Origin: Dokdonella_A sp937902695
Lineage (GTDB): Bacteria > Pseudomonadota > Gammaproteobacteria > Xanthomonadales > Rhodanobacteraceae
Assembly: GCA_048498135.1 (NCBI GenBank)
Contig: JBEHYO010000062.1
Location: forward strand, 1-21,114
Direction: 5' to 3'
Length of the DNA stretch: 21,114 nucleotides
Every line of letters begins with the position of its first letter. The stretch's first letter is position 1. A program made the position numbers and the translations under genes. Shown piece after piece: positions 8,021 to 14,046 of this stretch. The notes under the pieces are model-generated. The model was not told the DNA's origin, searched no databases, and saw nothing but the letters and a program-made list of their open reading frames with translations.

Positions 8021-8044
8021 CGATCAATGCTATAGCAATGATCG
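8021..8044. promoter_or_regulatory. 24-bp palindromic candidate operator
   Basis: CGATCA-A-TGCTATAGCA-A-TGATCG is self-complementary at 22 of 24 positions. It starts 3 nt upstream of the HTH gene's ATG and lies in the gap before the divergent VOC gene. The centre contains TATAGC on both strands, usable as a -10 element in either direction. I see no good -35 match. Binding by the adjacent HTH protein is inference. Confidence 0.55.
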
Positions 8045-8114
8045 GTACCATGCAGCCACCGCCGGCGCAATAATCGCCGCGGGCCGCACGTCGCGGCAAT
8101 GATGCGAGAACGCC

Positions 8115-8480
8115 ATGATCACCCACGTCAAGTTCGTCGGCATTCCCGTTCGCGACCAGCAGCGCGCGCTCGAGTTCTACACCGAGAAGCTCGGCTTCGC
8201 GATCGCGACCGATCAGCCGATGGGCCCAGGCCAGCGCTGGATCGAGCTGCGCGTCGCGCATGCGACGACGCGCGTCGTGCTGTTCACGCCCGAAGGCCAT
8301 GAAGATCGCATCGGCACGTTCTTCAACGGTTCGCTCGCCTGCGACGACGTCGAGGCCACGTGCCGCCAGCTCGCGCAGCGCGGCGTCGAGATCGTGCAGC
8401 CGCCGACCGCGCAACCGTGGGGCACGTTCGCAAAAATCCAGGACAGCGAAGGCAATACGTTCGTGCTGTCGTCGACGTAG
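8115..8480 (+). CDS. VOC-superfamily (glyoxalase/dioxygenase-like) protein
   Basis: This 121-aa single-module vicinal-oxygen-chelate protein has paired beta-alpha-beta units. 'HVKFVGIPVRDQQRALEFYTEKLGF' type opening (key 'FYTEKLGF' at about 20-28) is followed by 'WIELRV', a second half 'DDVEATCRQLAQRGVEIVQPP' and the closing 'AKIQDSEGNTFVLSS'. Such proteins usually dimerise. Members include metal-dependent lyases, dioxygenases and antibiotic-binding proteins, and the substrate is not readable here. Candidate metal ligands are His4 and the Glu in 'IEL', with no firm assignment. It is divergent from an HTH regulator across a palindrome. Confidence 0.85.
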   Translation: MITHVKFVGIPVRDQQRALEFYTEKLGFAIATDQPMGPGQRWIELRVAHATTRVVLFTPEGHEDRIGTFFNGSLACDDVEATCRQLAQRGVEIVQPPTAQPWGTFAKIQDSEGNTFVLSST

Positions 8481-8597
8481 CCCGTTCGCCCGCGATACAC
8501 CTCTCGAAGGCCGCTCGTCGAATGCGATTGGGGCTCGCGCTGTCGTCCCCTCGTCGCGCTCATCGCCCTTGCGTCGGATCGTGCCGGGCCGCCGCAC

Positions 8598-8728
8598 GAC
8601 TTGAGATCGTCGATTGCTGTGCTCGCCGACATTCCAGTCACCACGACGTTCGCCGTCACGCTGGGCTATGCGTTGAACCAGGGCCTGCCTGCGAGCCGTT
8701 CGCCCTGTCGGCGACGCGCACGTCGTTC
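8598..8728 (+). pseudogene. Possible decayed VOC-protein fragment
   Basis: The 248 bp between the VOC gene and intI hold no intact gene. One frame reads 'VLADIPVTTTFAVTLGY', similar to the opening of VOC proteins ('DIPVTDFAVTLAWYE'-like). A second frame just before the intI stop reads 'GDAHVVLTG', like a later strand. If real, this is a frameshifted, internally deleted remnant. The resemblance is short and by eye. Confidence 0.2.
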
Positions 8729-9745
8729 TCACCGGTCGAGTGGGCTCGCCACGCCGTGCCCGCCGCGATTCAACACGTGCGTGTAGATCTGCGTCGTGCT
8801 GACGTCCGCGTGGCCTAGCAGTTCCTGCACCGTGCGGATGTCATATCCCGACTCCAGGAGATGCGTCGCAAAGCTGTGGCGCAGCGTGTGGCAGGTCGCC
8901 GGCTTGACGATGCCGGCGCGACGCACGGCGCGCTTCACCGCGCGCTGCAAAACCGTTTCGTCGAGATGATGCCTGCGCACGACGCCGCTGCGCGCATCGA
9001 CGCTGCGCACGCTGGCAGGAAACACGTACTGCCAGGCCCGCTCGCGCGCGGCGTTCGGATACTTGCGCTCGAGCGCGTGCGGCAGCCACACCGCACCGAA
9101 GCCTGCGGCGAGATCGCGCTCGTGCACGCGCCCTGCCTCCTCGAGTTGCGCCTGCAACGCATCGGCGACCATCGCGGGCAGCATCGTCCGACGGTCCTTG
9201 CCGCCTTTTCCGTGGCGGACCGTGATCTCGCGCCGCACGAAATCTACATCCTGCACGCGCAGGCGCACGCATTCCATCAGCCGCAGCCCCGCGCCGTACA
9301 GCAATGCCGCCATCAGCCACGTGACGCCGCTCATTTCCGACAGCAGTGCGCCGACCTCCTCGCGCGACAACACCGTCGGCAACCGCTCCGGCTTTTTGGC
9401 GCGCCGGATGTTCTCCATCCACGGCAATTCCTGACCTAGCACCTCGCGATAGAGGAACAGCAAGGCGGACAGCGCCTGGTTCTGCGTCGACGCCGCCACG
9501 CGATCGCGCGTCGCCAATCCGGTCAGGAACGCCTCGACTTCGCGCGCACCCACCTCGCGCGGATGCCGCTTGCCGTTGGCAAGTACGAACCGCCGCACCC
9601 ACCCCGCATACGCGTCCTCCGTGCGCAGCGCCAATCCAAGACGCCGCGCGCGATCGCGCAACGCATCGAGCAGCCGCGGACGCGCAGCCGGCGTGTCCCC
9701 GCTGGCCGGTGATTCCTCCGGGTGAGAAGATTGTTCCCGAGCCAT
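8729..9745 (-). CDS. intI: Integron integrase (tyrosine recombinase)
   Basis: This enzyme recombines attI and attC sites to insert or excise gene cassettes. It has 338 aa, matching the ~337 of IntI1. Catalytic residues are present: Arg155 ('GAGLRLMECVRLR'), Lys180 ('VRHGKGGKDRR'), His286/Arg289 ('CHTLRHSFATH'), His312 ('LLGHADVSTTQ') and Tyr321 ('IYTHVL'). These are offset by nine from IntI1 numbering. The integron-specific additional domain is intact at about 225-280 ('ERKYPNAARERAWQYVFPAS', 'RRHHLDETVLQRAVKRA'). ATG at 9745 is chosen because GGAGG ends 5 nt upstream; a TTG at 9778 would add 11 residues. It is divergent from the cassettes, the canonical arrangement. No frameshift is seen, so it is likely functional. 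Confidence 0.96.
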   Translation of the reverse strand: MAREQSSHPEESPASGDTPAARPRLLDALRDRARRLGLALRTEDAYAGWVRRFVLANGKRHPREVGAREVEAFLTGLATRDRVAASTQNQALSALLFLYREVLGQELPWMENIRRAKKPERLPTVLSREEVGALLSEMSGVTWLMAALLYGAGLRLMECVRLRVQDVDFVRREITVRHGKGGKDRRTMLPAMVADALQAQLEEAGRVHERDLAAGFGAVWLPHALERKYPNAARERAWQYVFPASVRSVDARSGVVRRHHLDETVLQRAVKRAVRRAGIVKPATCHTLRHSFATHLLESGYDIRTVQELLGHADVSTTQIYTHVLNRGGHGVASPLDR

Positions 9746-9921
9746 CACAGCCTCCATAGCCTTCGCAAACAGCTGCAAGATTAGGCGGCGCGATTAGATG
9801 GCGTGATCTGCGGGAGCCGTTGATGCGGGTAGGAAGTTCTCGACGGCGAGCGTCCGATAGCGCGGACTACGCTGCAGGACTAAGCTTCGTTTCGTAACCG
9901 AATAGTAGTTAGGTGCCGCTG
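9746..9921 (+). promoter_or_regulatory. attI region and intI/cassette leader
   Basis: This gap between the divergent intI and the first cassette ends in the core site GTTAGGT at 9908-9914. That core is the exact reverse complement of the inverse core of cassette 1's attC (ACCTAAC, 10375-10381), so it marks the attI/cassette junction. A Pc-type promoter for the array and the intI promoter are expected here or inside intI. I found no convincing -35/-10 pair and no clear LexA box. Confidence 0.75.
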
Positions 9922-10359
9922 ATGGCGTCGATTAGGTCAATTTGCACCGCGGGCGATTGGTTGGATCAGCCGGTGTCTTCGGTGCCTCACGCGAAATTCG
10001 GCTGGCTGCAGAAGAGGCTTTTGCTTCGTGGCTCAAAGATCAAAGGCGAAGACGTCCATAGGACCGCACCTGTCCAATGGCTCGGGCAGCAATGCGAGAC
10101 CATGGTCGGGAGCCTCGACGGAAAGATCTTCAAAGTTGCTGTAACAGCAGATTACGCATTGTCATCGTCGATAAGTCTAGCTATGGATGCAATGAGCGAA
10201 ATAACCGATACGTTGGGCGTGGAAGGCATTCCCATGCCCGGTGAAATCGTGATGTGGGATGCGTCAGATGGAAACGCGGTAATCCAAGGCATCACCGTAA
10301 TGGGGCATCGCAAACTCTCACTGTTTCTTACGTCAAACATCCTGCGCACACTCCTCTGA
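9922..10359 (+). CDS. Cassette 1: unknown 145-aa protein
   Basis: This is the first-position cassette gene, hence likely the best expressed. I do not recognise a named family. The C-terminal half follows a pattern seen in many small proteins of unknown function: 'MPGEIVMWDASDGNAVIQG' then 'KLSLFLTSNILRTLL' (acidic-Trp-Asp, DGN, then hydrophobic strand and LTS). There is no signal peptide or membrane span. ATG at 9922 is preferred; GTG at 9913 would lie within the attI core site. No strong Shine-Dalgarno sequence is visible, which is common for cassette genes next to the core. The stop at 10359 lies 15 nt before the attC. Confidence 0.75.
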   Translation: MASIRSICTAGDWLDQPVSSVPHAKFGWLQKRLLLRGSKIKGEDVHRTAPVQWLGQQCETMVGSLDGKIFKVAVTADYALSSSISLAMDAMSEITDTLGVEGIPMPGEIVMWDASDGNAVIQGITVMGHRKLSLFLTSNILRTLL

Positions 10360-10374
10360 GCGTATGCATATAGC

Positions 10375-10434
10375 ACCTAACATTTCATTCAAGCGGACGC
10401 GCGTACCGCGCGCCGCTTAACTCAAGCGTTAGAC
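10375..10434 (+). other. attC site of cassette 1
   Basis: Inverse core ACCTAAC (10375-10381) and core GTTAGAC (10428-10434) bound a 60-bp imperfect palindrome. L-boxes are TTCAAGCGG and CCGCTTAA, with one unpaired base as required for strand choice. The centre is CGCGCG-TAC-CGCGCG. Confidence 0.92.
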
Positions 10435-10450
10435 GGCACATTCACCGCCT

Positions 10451-10819
10451 ATGAAGTCCAACGATCTCGCCATTCCAATCCTTCCAAGTAGGTCACTACC
10501 AAGCACCTTGGCGTTTTACCGGCGCCTCGGCTTTGAGGGCGAAATCCTTGGAGAGGGTGATGCCTACGCCATCCTCACACGTGGCGATCTTGAGCTTCAC
10601 TTCTTTCTTCACACCGAGCTGGTTCCAGCCGAGTCTTGGGCAGGCTGCTACCTGAGGGTCGTCGATGTCGAGTCCTTGTACAAAGCATTCCTGGCAGCAG
10701 GCCTGCCGACGCGAGGCATTCCTCGTATGGATGCCATCGAAAACAAGCCATGGGGCATGAGGGAGTTCGCCGTCGTCGACGAAGACGGCAATCTTTTGCG
10801 TGTTGGCCAAATGCTCTGA
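10451..10819 (+). CDS. Cassette 2: bleomycin-resistance-like VOC protein
   Basis: This 122-aa VOC-fold protein is closest in pattern to the bleomycin-binding (BRP/Ble) type: 'AIPILPSRSLPSTLAFYRRL' opening, 'LELHFF' strand, 'CYLRVVDVESLYKAF', and the end 'KPWGMREFAVVDEDGNLLRV' (the 'WGxREFxxxDxxGNLxRxGQ' hallmark). Ble-type proteins bind the drug as a dimer and sequester it, with no catalysis. Whether this one binds bleomycin or a related glycopeptide is inference. ATG at 10451 is 17 nt past the core site. The gene ends 34 nt before its attC. It is distinct in sequence from the chromosomal VOC gene at 8115. Confidence 0.85.
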   Translation: MKSNDLAIPILPSRSLPSTLAFYRRLGFEGEILGEGDAYAILTRGDLELHFFLHTELVPAESWAGCYLRVVDVESLYKAFLAAGLPTRGIPRMDAIENKPWGMREFAVVDEDGNLLRVGQML

Positions 10820-10853
10820 GTTACCAATACATGAGCGCTCTTGCCACCCAGCC

Positions 10854-10922
10854 GTCTAACCCCTCCGTCAAGGGGACGTCTTGCGGCAAGCCGCACGCCG
10901 CTCCTTACGTCGAACGTTAGGC
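10854..10922 (+). other. attC site of cassette 2
   Basis: Inverse core GTCTAAC (10854-10860) is the exact reverse complement of the cassette's own left core GTTAGAC (10428). The right core is GTTAGGC (10916-10922). Length is 69 bp, with L-boxes around TCAAGGGG and CTCCTTA. Confidence 0.93.
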
Positions 10923-10966
10923 CTCGTCTACGTGGCAGTCATTAGCAATGTCGCAGGAGGACCCGC

Positions 10967-11245
10967 GTGCCCCTATTCATGGTAGTAGAGCATTTCCGGA
11001 ACGGTGAAGCCGCACCCGTGTATCGCCGCTTCAAAGAGCACGGTCGGATGGCACCCGACGGCCTTACGTATGTCTCGAGTTGGGTCGACGAGAACTTGGC
11101 GACCTGCTACCAACTCATGGAAACAGCTGATCGGACTCTGCTTGATGAGTGGATACAAAACTGGAAGGACCTGGTTGAATTTGAGGTTCATCCAGTCATA
11201 TCGTCTCAAGAGGCAGCTCAACGCGTGGCGAGTCTGGAAGCATGA
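10967..11245 (+). CDS. Cassette 3: DUF3303-like small protein
   Basis: This 92-aa soluble protein has the pattern of DUF3303: 'MPLFMVVEHFRNGEAAPVYR', 'GLTYVSSWVDENLATCYQLM', 'LDEWIQNWKDLVEFEVHPVI'. The fold is expected to be a ferredoxin-like alpha/beta barrel. No catalytic residues are assigned to the family, and its function is unknown. GTG at 10967 is preferred because GCAGGAGG ends 6 nt upstream, the best ribosome-binding site in the array. An in-frame ATG follows at 10979. It lies 45 nt inside the cassette, and its stop is 4 nt before the attC. Confidence 0.8.
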   Translation: MPLFMVVEHFRNGEAAPVYRRFKEHGRMAPDGLTYVSSWVDENLATCYQLMETADRTLLDEWIQNWKDLVEFEVHPVISSQEAAQRVASLEA

Positions 11246-11249
11246 CGCG

Positions 11250-11320
11250 GCCCAACCTCTCGCTCAGCCGGACGCTCCTCGGCGGCACTTGCGCGCCGTC
11301 CTTCGGGTCGCCGGTTAGCT
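11250..11320 (+). other. attC site of cassette 3 (slightly degenerate)
   Basis: Inverse core GCCCAAC (11250-11256) is one base off the perfect complement of GTTAGGC. The right core GTTAGCT (11314-11320) departs from GTTRRRY at one position. Length is 71 bp with a GC-rich imperfect palindrome centre. Confidence 0.78.
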
Positions 11321-11384
11321 TGGTCCGTTCCGCCGCTTGCCCACACTTTTACTCAGCAGCAGCCGCTTAACTCAGGCGTTAGCG
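11315..11384 (+). other. Cassette remnant: gene-less unit with a half attC
   Basis: Between core sites at 11314 and 11378 lie only 64 bp without an ORF. The right end 'CCGCTTAACTCAGGCGTTAG' (about 11363-11382) is nearly identical to the right half of attC1, but no left half or inverse core exists. It looks like a cassette whose gene and left attC half were deleted. Confidence 0.65.
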
Positions 11385-11389
11385 TCAAA

Positions 11390-11878
11390 GTGACATGCAT
11401 CGCGCTGCGTCAACTCAGCTTGTCAGATCTGCACGCGATTTTGGAGCAAAAGGACTCGCTGGCATGGCTTGGCGACATCCATTCAGGAGCTCTTCCGCCT
11501 GCCTTCGTTTTGCGACGGGCCTCGGCCAAGGTACTTGCAGGAGAGCCGGAGCGGTGGTGGCTCCCGTTTCTGATCGTCGAGCAGGGCGAACGGGCAGTTG
11601 TCGGAGGATGCGCGTTTAAGGGTGCGCCCACACACGGCAGAGTCGAAGTTCTGTATGGGGTCTCAAAGACCGACCGCGGTCGAGGCATAGCGTCGGCGGC
11701 CCTCGGAGAGTTGGCGGCAGTTGCTTTCGCAAATGGAGCAGCAGAGGTACTCGCCGAAGTCGAGCCGCACAATGCCGGTTCTATCGGTGTGGTCAGGAGA
11801 TGCGGATTCATCCGCTCAGGTGAACGCAAGGCGGAAGACGGCGTGGTGGTGGAGCAATGGGTTCTTGGCCGCAGCTGA
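11390..11878 (+). CDS. Cassette 4: GNAT-family N-acetyltransferase (RimJ/RimL-like)
   Basis: This 162-aa protein transfers an acetyl group from acetyl-CoA to an unknown amine. The acetyl-CoA binding motif A is at about 91-106: 'VSKTDRGRGIASAALGELA' (R-G-R-G-I-A). It is followed by 'AEVLAEVEPHNAGSIGVVRRCGFIRSG', the Asn-x-x-S/A...GF signature of the RimJ/RimL branch (key 'EPHNAGSIGVVRRCGF'). The start is GTG at 11390, only 6 nt past the core site and with no clear Shine-Dalgarno; expression may depend on upstream translation or leader sequence. Cassette GNATs include aminoglycoside and other drug-modifying enzymes, but nothing here fixes the substrate. Confidence 0.85.
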   Translation: MTCIALRQLSLSDLHAILEQKDSLAWLGDIHSGALPPAFVLRRASAKVLAGEPERWWLPFLIVEQGERAVVGGCAFKGAPTHGRVEVLYGVSKTDRGRGIASAALGELAAVAFANGAAEVLAEVEPHNAGSIGVVRRCGFIRSGERKAEDGVVVEQWVLGRS

Positions 11879-11879
11879 C

Positions 11880-11948
11880 GCCTAACCCTTCCATCGAGAG
11901 GGCGCTGCCCGGCAAGCCGGTCAGCGCCTCTCATGTCAAACCTTAGCC
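11880..11948 (+). other. attC site of cassette 4, with mutated core
   Basis: Inverse core GCCTAAC (11880-11886), centre GCGCTG-c-CCGGC-aa-GCCGG-t-CAGCGC, then a right core reading CTTAGCC (11942-11948) where GTTAGCC is expected. The inverse core of the next cassette (GGCTAAC at 12466) predicts the G. The change falls on the base at the crossover position. Confidence 0.8.
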
Positions 11949-11964
11949 CCGCGCACAGGCTTCT

Positions 11965-12471
11965 ATGAGCATCCGGATACGGGAAGAAGCGCCACATGAC
12001 ATTTCGGCCATCGAGGCCGTGACTGTAGCGGCATTTCTCAATGCAGCTCATACGGACCATACGGAACAATTCATTGTCGGCGCGCTGCGCAATTCGGGAC
12101 AACTATCGGTTTCGCTAGTCGCAGATGACAGCGGCACGATAATTGGGCACGTCGCCCTGTCGCCGGTAGCCGTTTCTGACGGTGCAGCACACTGGTACGG
12201 CCTTGGGCCACTATCTGTAGCGCCGGAGCATCAAGGACGGGGAGTTGGCGCCAAACTCATGGAGCGAGCGCTCGCTGAGCTGCGCAAGCTTGATGCTTGC
12301 GGGTGCGTAGTGCTCGGAGATCCGAGTTACTACGCTCGTTTCGGCTTCAAGGTCGAGCGTTCGCTTATCCTACCTGGCGTTCCGCCAGAGTATTTTCAGG
12401 CTATCTCGCTCGGCGGCCCATTTCCCTCTGGCATAGTTTCTTATCATGAGTCCTTTGCAGCACAGGGCTAA
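11965..12471 (+). CDS. Cassette 5: GNAT-family N-acetyltransferase (YhbS-like)
   Basis: This 168-aa acetyltransferase resembles YhbS-type proteins: 'MSIRIREEAPHDISAIEAVT', 'VGALRNSGQLSVSLVAD', 'IIGHVALSPV', the acetyl-CoA motif 'GLGPLSVAPEHQGRGVGAKL' (Q-G-R-G-V-G at about 93-98), then 'CVVLGDPSYYARFGFKVE', the hallmark 'LGDPxYYxRFGF' of this branch. The substrate is unknown. ATG at 11965 is 17 nt into the cassette, and no good ribosome-binding site is visible. The stop codon TAA (12469-12471) lies inside the inverse core of its attC. It may move together with cassette 4 because the site between them is mutated. Confidence 0.88.
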   Translation: MSIRIREEAPHDISAIEAVTVAAFLNAAHTDHTEQFIVGALRNSGQLSVSLVADDSGTIIGHVALSPVAVSDGAAHWYGLGPLSVAPEHQGRGVGAKLMERALAELRKLDACGCVVLGDPSYYARFGFKVERSLILPGVPPEYFQAISLGGPFPSGIVSYHESFAAQG

Positions 12472-12553
12472 CTATTCGTTCAAGCGGATTGCTGCGACGG
12501 GTTGCGCTGGTGTCACACGATTTGCGGCAGCAGCGCTCAACTCAACGTTAGCC
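12466..12553 (+). other. attC site of cassette 5
   Basis: Inverse core GGCTAAC (12466-12472), L-boxes TTCAAGCGG and GCGCTCAACTCAA, and core GTTAGCC (12547-12553). At 88 bp it is the longest in the array. The two core motifs are perfect reverse complements. Confidence 0.9.
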
Positions 12554-12579
12554 CTCGAAAGATCCTCCAAAGGAATCGC

Positions 12580-12666
12580 ATGATCCGACTCTTGCCGCTC
12601 GCACTGCTCGTTGTGTCCTTCAGTGCAAGCGCGATCCTTCGCGGCTCGGTTCAATTCAGGCATTAG
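12580..12666 (+). pseudogene. Cassette 6 remnant: truncated secreted-protein gene
   Basis: This unit begins at the core site 12547 and has an AAGGA Shine-Dalgarno 6 nt before ATG 12580. It encodes only 28 residues: a signal-peptide-like start 'MIRLLPLALLVVSFSASA' and then ten residues read from what looks like the right half of an attC ('GGTTCAATTCAGGCATTAGG'). The gene body and left attC half are missing. The terminal core reads ATTAGGT (12662-12668) instead of GTTRRRY. Confidence 0.55.
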
Positions 12667-12681
12667 GTCCTAATCCGTCCC

Positions 12682-13167
12682 ATGGCGCCGCGTCCCATTT
12701 CGCATCAGCTGGTCGGCCTGCTCGGTTGGCTGTTGATCGTCTTCGCGGCCGCAACCGTCGGCGCGATCGCATCGGTCAACGCGCAGGCTTTCTACGCTCA
12801 GTTGGTCAAGCCGGCATGGGCGCCCCCGGCCGGCGTGTTCGGTCCGGTTTGGTCGGTGCTGTATTTGCTGATGGGATTTTCTGCGTGGCTGGTCTGGCGG
12901 TCGCGTTCCAACCGCAGCGCTTTCGCCTTGTTCTTTGCTCAGCTCGCAGCGAACGCGCTGTGGTCTTGGCTGTTCTTCGCCTGGCATCACGGCGCGCTCG
13001 CCGCGGCGGAAGTGTTGGTCTTGCTGGCGCTCATCGCGGCCACGATGAGAGCGTTCTGGCGAAGTAGCCGGGCGGCTGCGGTCTTGCTCTTGCCCTATCT
13101 CGTATGGGTGGCATTTGCGTCGGCGCTCACATGGTCGGTCTGGCAAGCCAATTCCGGTCTCTTGTAA
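12682..13167 (+). CDS. tspO: TspO/MBR-family (tryptophan-rich sensory) membrane protein
   Basis: This 161-aa integral membrane protein has five predicted helices. TspO hallmarks are present: 'LVKPAWAPPAGVFGPVWSVL' (the 'W.PP..VF..VW..LY' motif), 'YLLMGFSAWLVWR', 'FAQLAANALWSWLFFAWH', and 'LPYLVWVAFASALTWSVW'. The family binds porphyrins and cholesterol-like ligands and acts in stress and tetrapyrrole handling. ATG at 12682 lies 14 nt past the last degenerate core site. No attC follows the stop, so it is either the first chromosomal gene after the array or a last cassette that lost its attC. Composition is close to the host. A clear ribosome-binding site is not seen. Confidence 0.9.
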   Translation: MAPRPISHQLVGLLGWLLIVFAAATVGAIASVNAQAFYAQLVKPAWAPPAGVFGPVWSVLYLLMGFSAWLVWRSRSNRSAFALFFAQLAANALWSWLFFAWHHGALAAAEVLVLLALIAATMRAFWRSSRAAAVLLLPYLVWVAFASALTWSVWQANSGLL

Positions 13168-13396
13168 TGGCTGCATCGAACGCCGGGGCCCGTCGGGGAT
13201 GGAGTTCGAGCTCCCGCGCAAAGTGAACGTGAAGGCGTTCTCCGCGAACCGAACGCTGCGCTGAATCGTGGCGCCGCGCCCCCAGCGTTTGCCTCCCGCG
13301 CCCGACCGAACGTCAGCTCGCGTCGTCGCATTGCGAATCAACGCGCGTCGCGCGATGCGCTAGGATCACGCACTTTCCCGTAACGAGGCGCTCAGC

Positions 13397-14044
13397 GTGT
13401 CGAGACTTCGCGTCCAATGCTTCGCCATCTCGCTCGACGGCTACGGAGCCGGCACCGATCAGGATCTGAAGAATCCGCTCGGCGTGCGCGGCCCCGAGCT
13501 CATGGAATGGTTCTTTCCGACGAACCTGTGGAGACGGATGCAGCACCTCGGCGATGGCGAGCGCGGCGTCGACAACCGCATGGCGGAGAATGGCTTCGAG
13601 AACCTCGGCGCGTGGATCCTCGGCCGCAACATGTTCGGCCCCGTGCGCGGCGACTGGCCCGACGACAGCTGGAAAGGCTGGTGGGGCGACGAGCCGCCGT
13701 ATCACGTGCCGGTGTTCGTGCTGACGCATCACGCGCGCGCCCCGATCGAGATGCAGGGCGGCACGACGTTCCACTTCGTCACCGACGGCATCGAATCGGC
13801 GCTCGCGCAAGCCAGGGCCGCCGCGCGCGGACGCGACGTGCGGCTCGGCGGCGGCGTCGCGACGGTCCGGGAGTACCTCACGGCGCGCCTCGTCGACGAG
13901 ATGCATCTCGCCGTGCGGCCGGTATTGCTCGGCGCGGGCGAGAACCTGCTGCACGGCATCGACCTTCGTGCGCTCGGCTATCAGTGCGTCGGGCACGAAG
14001 CGGGCGAGCGGGCGCTCCATGTGACGATCGCCCGGAGCGCCTGA
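13397..14044 (+). CDS. Dihydrofolate-reductase-fold (RibD C-terminal-like) protein
   Basis: This 215-aa protein belongs to the DHFR-like/RibD-C family of NAD(P)H reductases of mostly unknown substrate. Motifs: 'QCFAISLDGYGAGTDQ' near the N-terminus, 'GAWILGRNMFGPVRGDW' (about 73-89), 'PVFVLTHHARAP', 'LGGGVATVREYLTARLVDEM' and 'RPVLLGAGENLL'. The GTG start at 13397 fits an AACGAGG ribosome-binding site 8 nt upstream and gives the family-typical N-terminus. It is the first gene of a three-gene run; the next gene starts 2 nt after its stop. The 229 bp upstream (13168-13396) hold no gene that I can support. Confidence 0.87.
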   Translation: MSRLRVQCFAISLDGYGAGTDQDLKNPLGVRGPELMEWFFPTNLWRRMQHLGDGERGVDNRMAENGFENLGAWILGRNMFGPVRGDWPDDSWKGWWGDEPPYHVPVFVLTHHARAPIEMQGGTTFHFVTDGIESALAQARAAARGRDVRLGGGVATVREYLTARLVDEMHLAVRPVLLGAGENLLHGIDLRALGYQCVGHEAGERALHVTIARSA

Positions 14045-14046
14045 CC

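Larger units (their letters stand above)
8729..12668. mobile_element. Chromosomal integron: intI, attI and a small cassette array
   Basis: The integrase on the minus strand is followed by attI and five gene cassettes plus two remnants, all in the same plus orientation. Boundaries (cleavage between G and TT) are at 9908/9909, 10428/10429, 10916/10917, 11314/11315, 11378/11379, 11942/11943, 12547/12548 and a degenerate one near 12662. attC sites are short (about 60-88 bp) and differ from each other. Cassette DNA is visibly less GC-rich than the flanks. There is no sul1/qac segment and no transposon ends, so this is a sedentary chromosomal integron, not a class 1 mobile integron. Confidence 0.93.

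Noticed and set aside
9885..9914. Possible LexA-type box near 'gtaaccgaatagtagttagg' upstream of intI
   Set aside because: It does not match CTG-N10-CAG or the xanthomonad motif well enough, and part of it is the attI core site.
12670..13341. Minus-strand open frame opposite tspO
   Set aside because: Its composition is that of an antisense shadow, while tspO shows all its family motifs.
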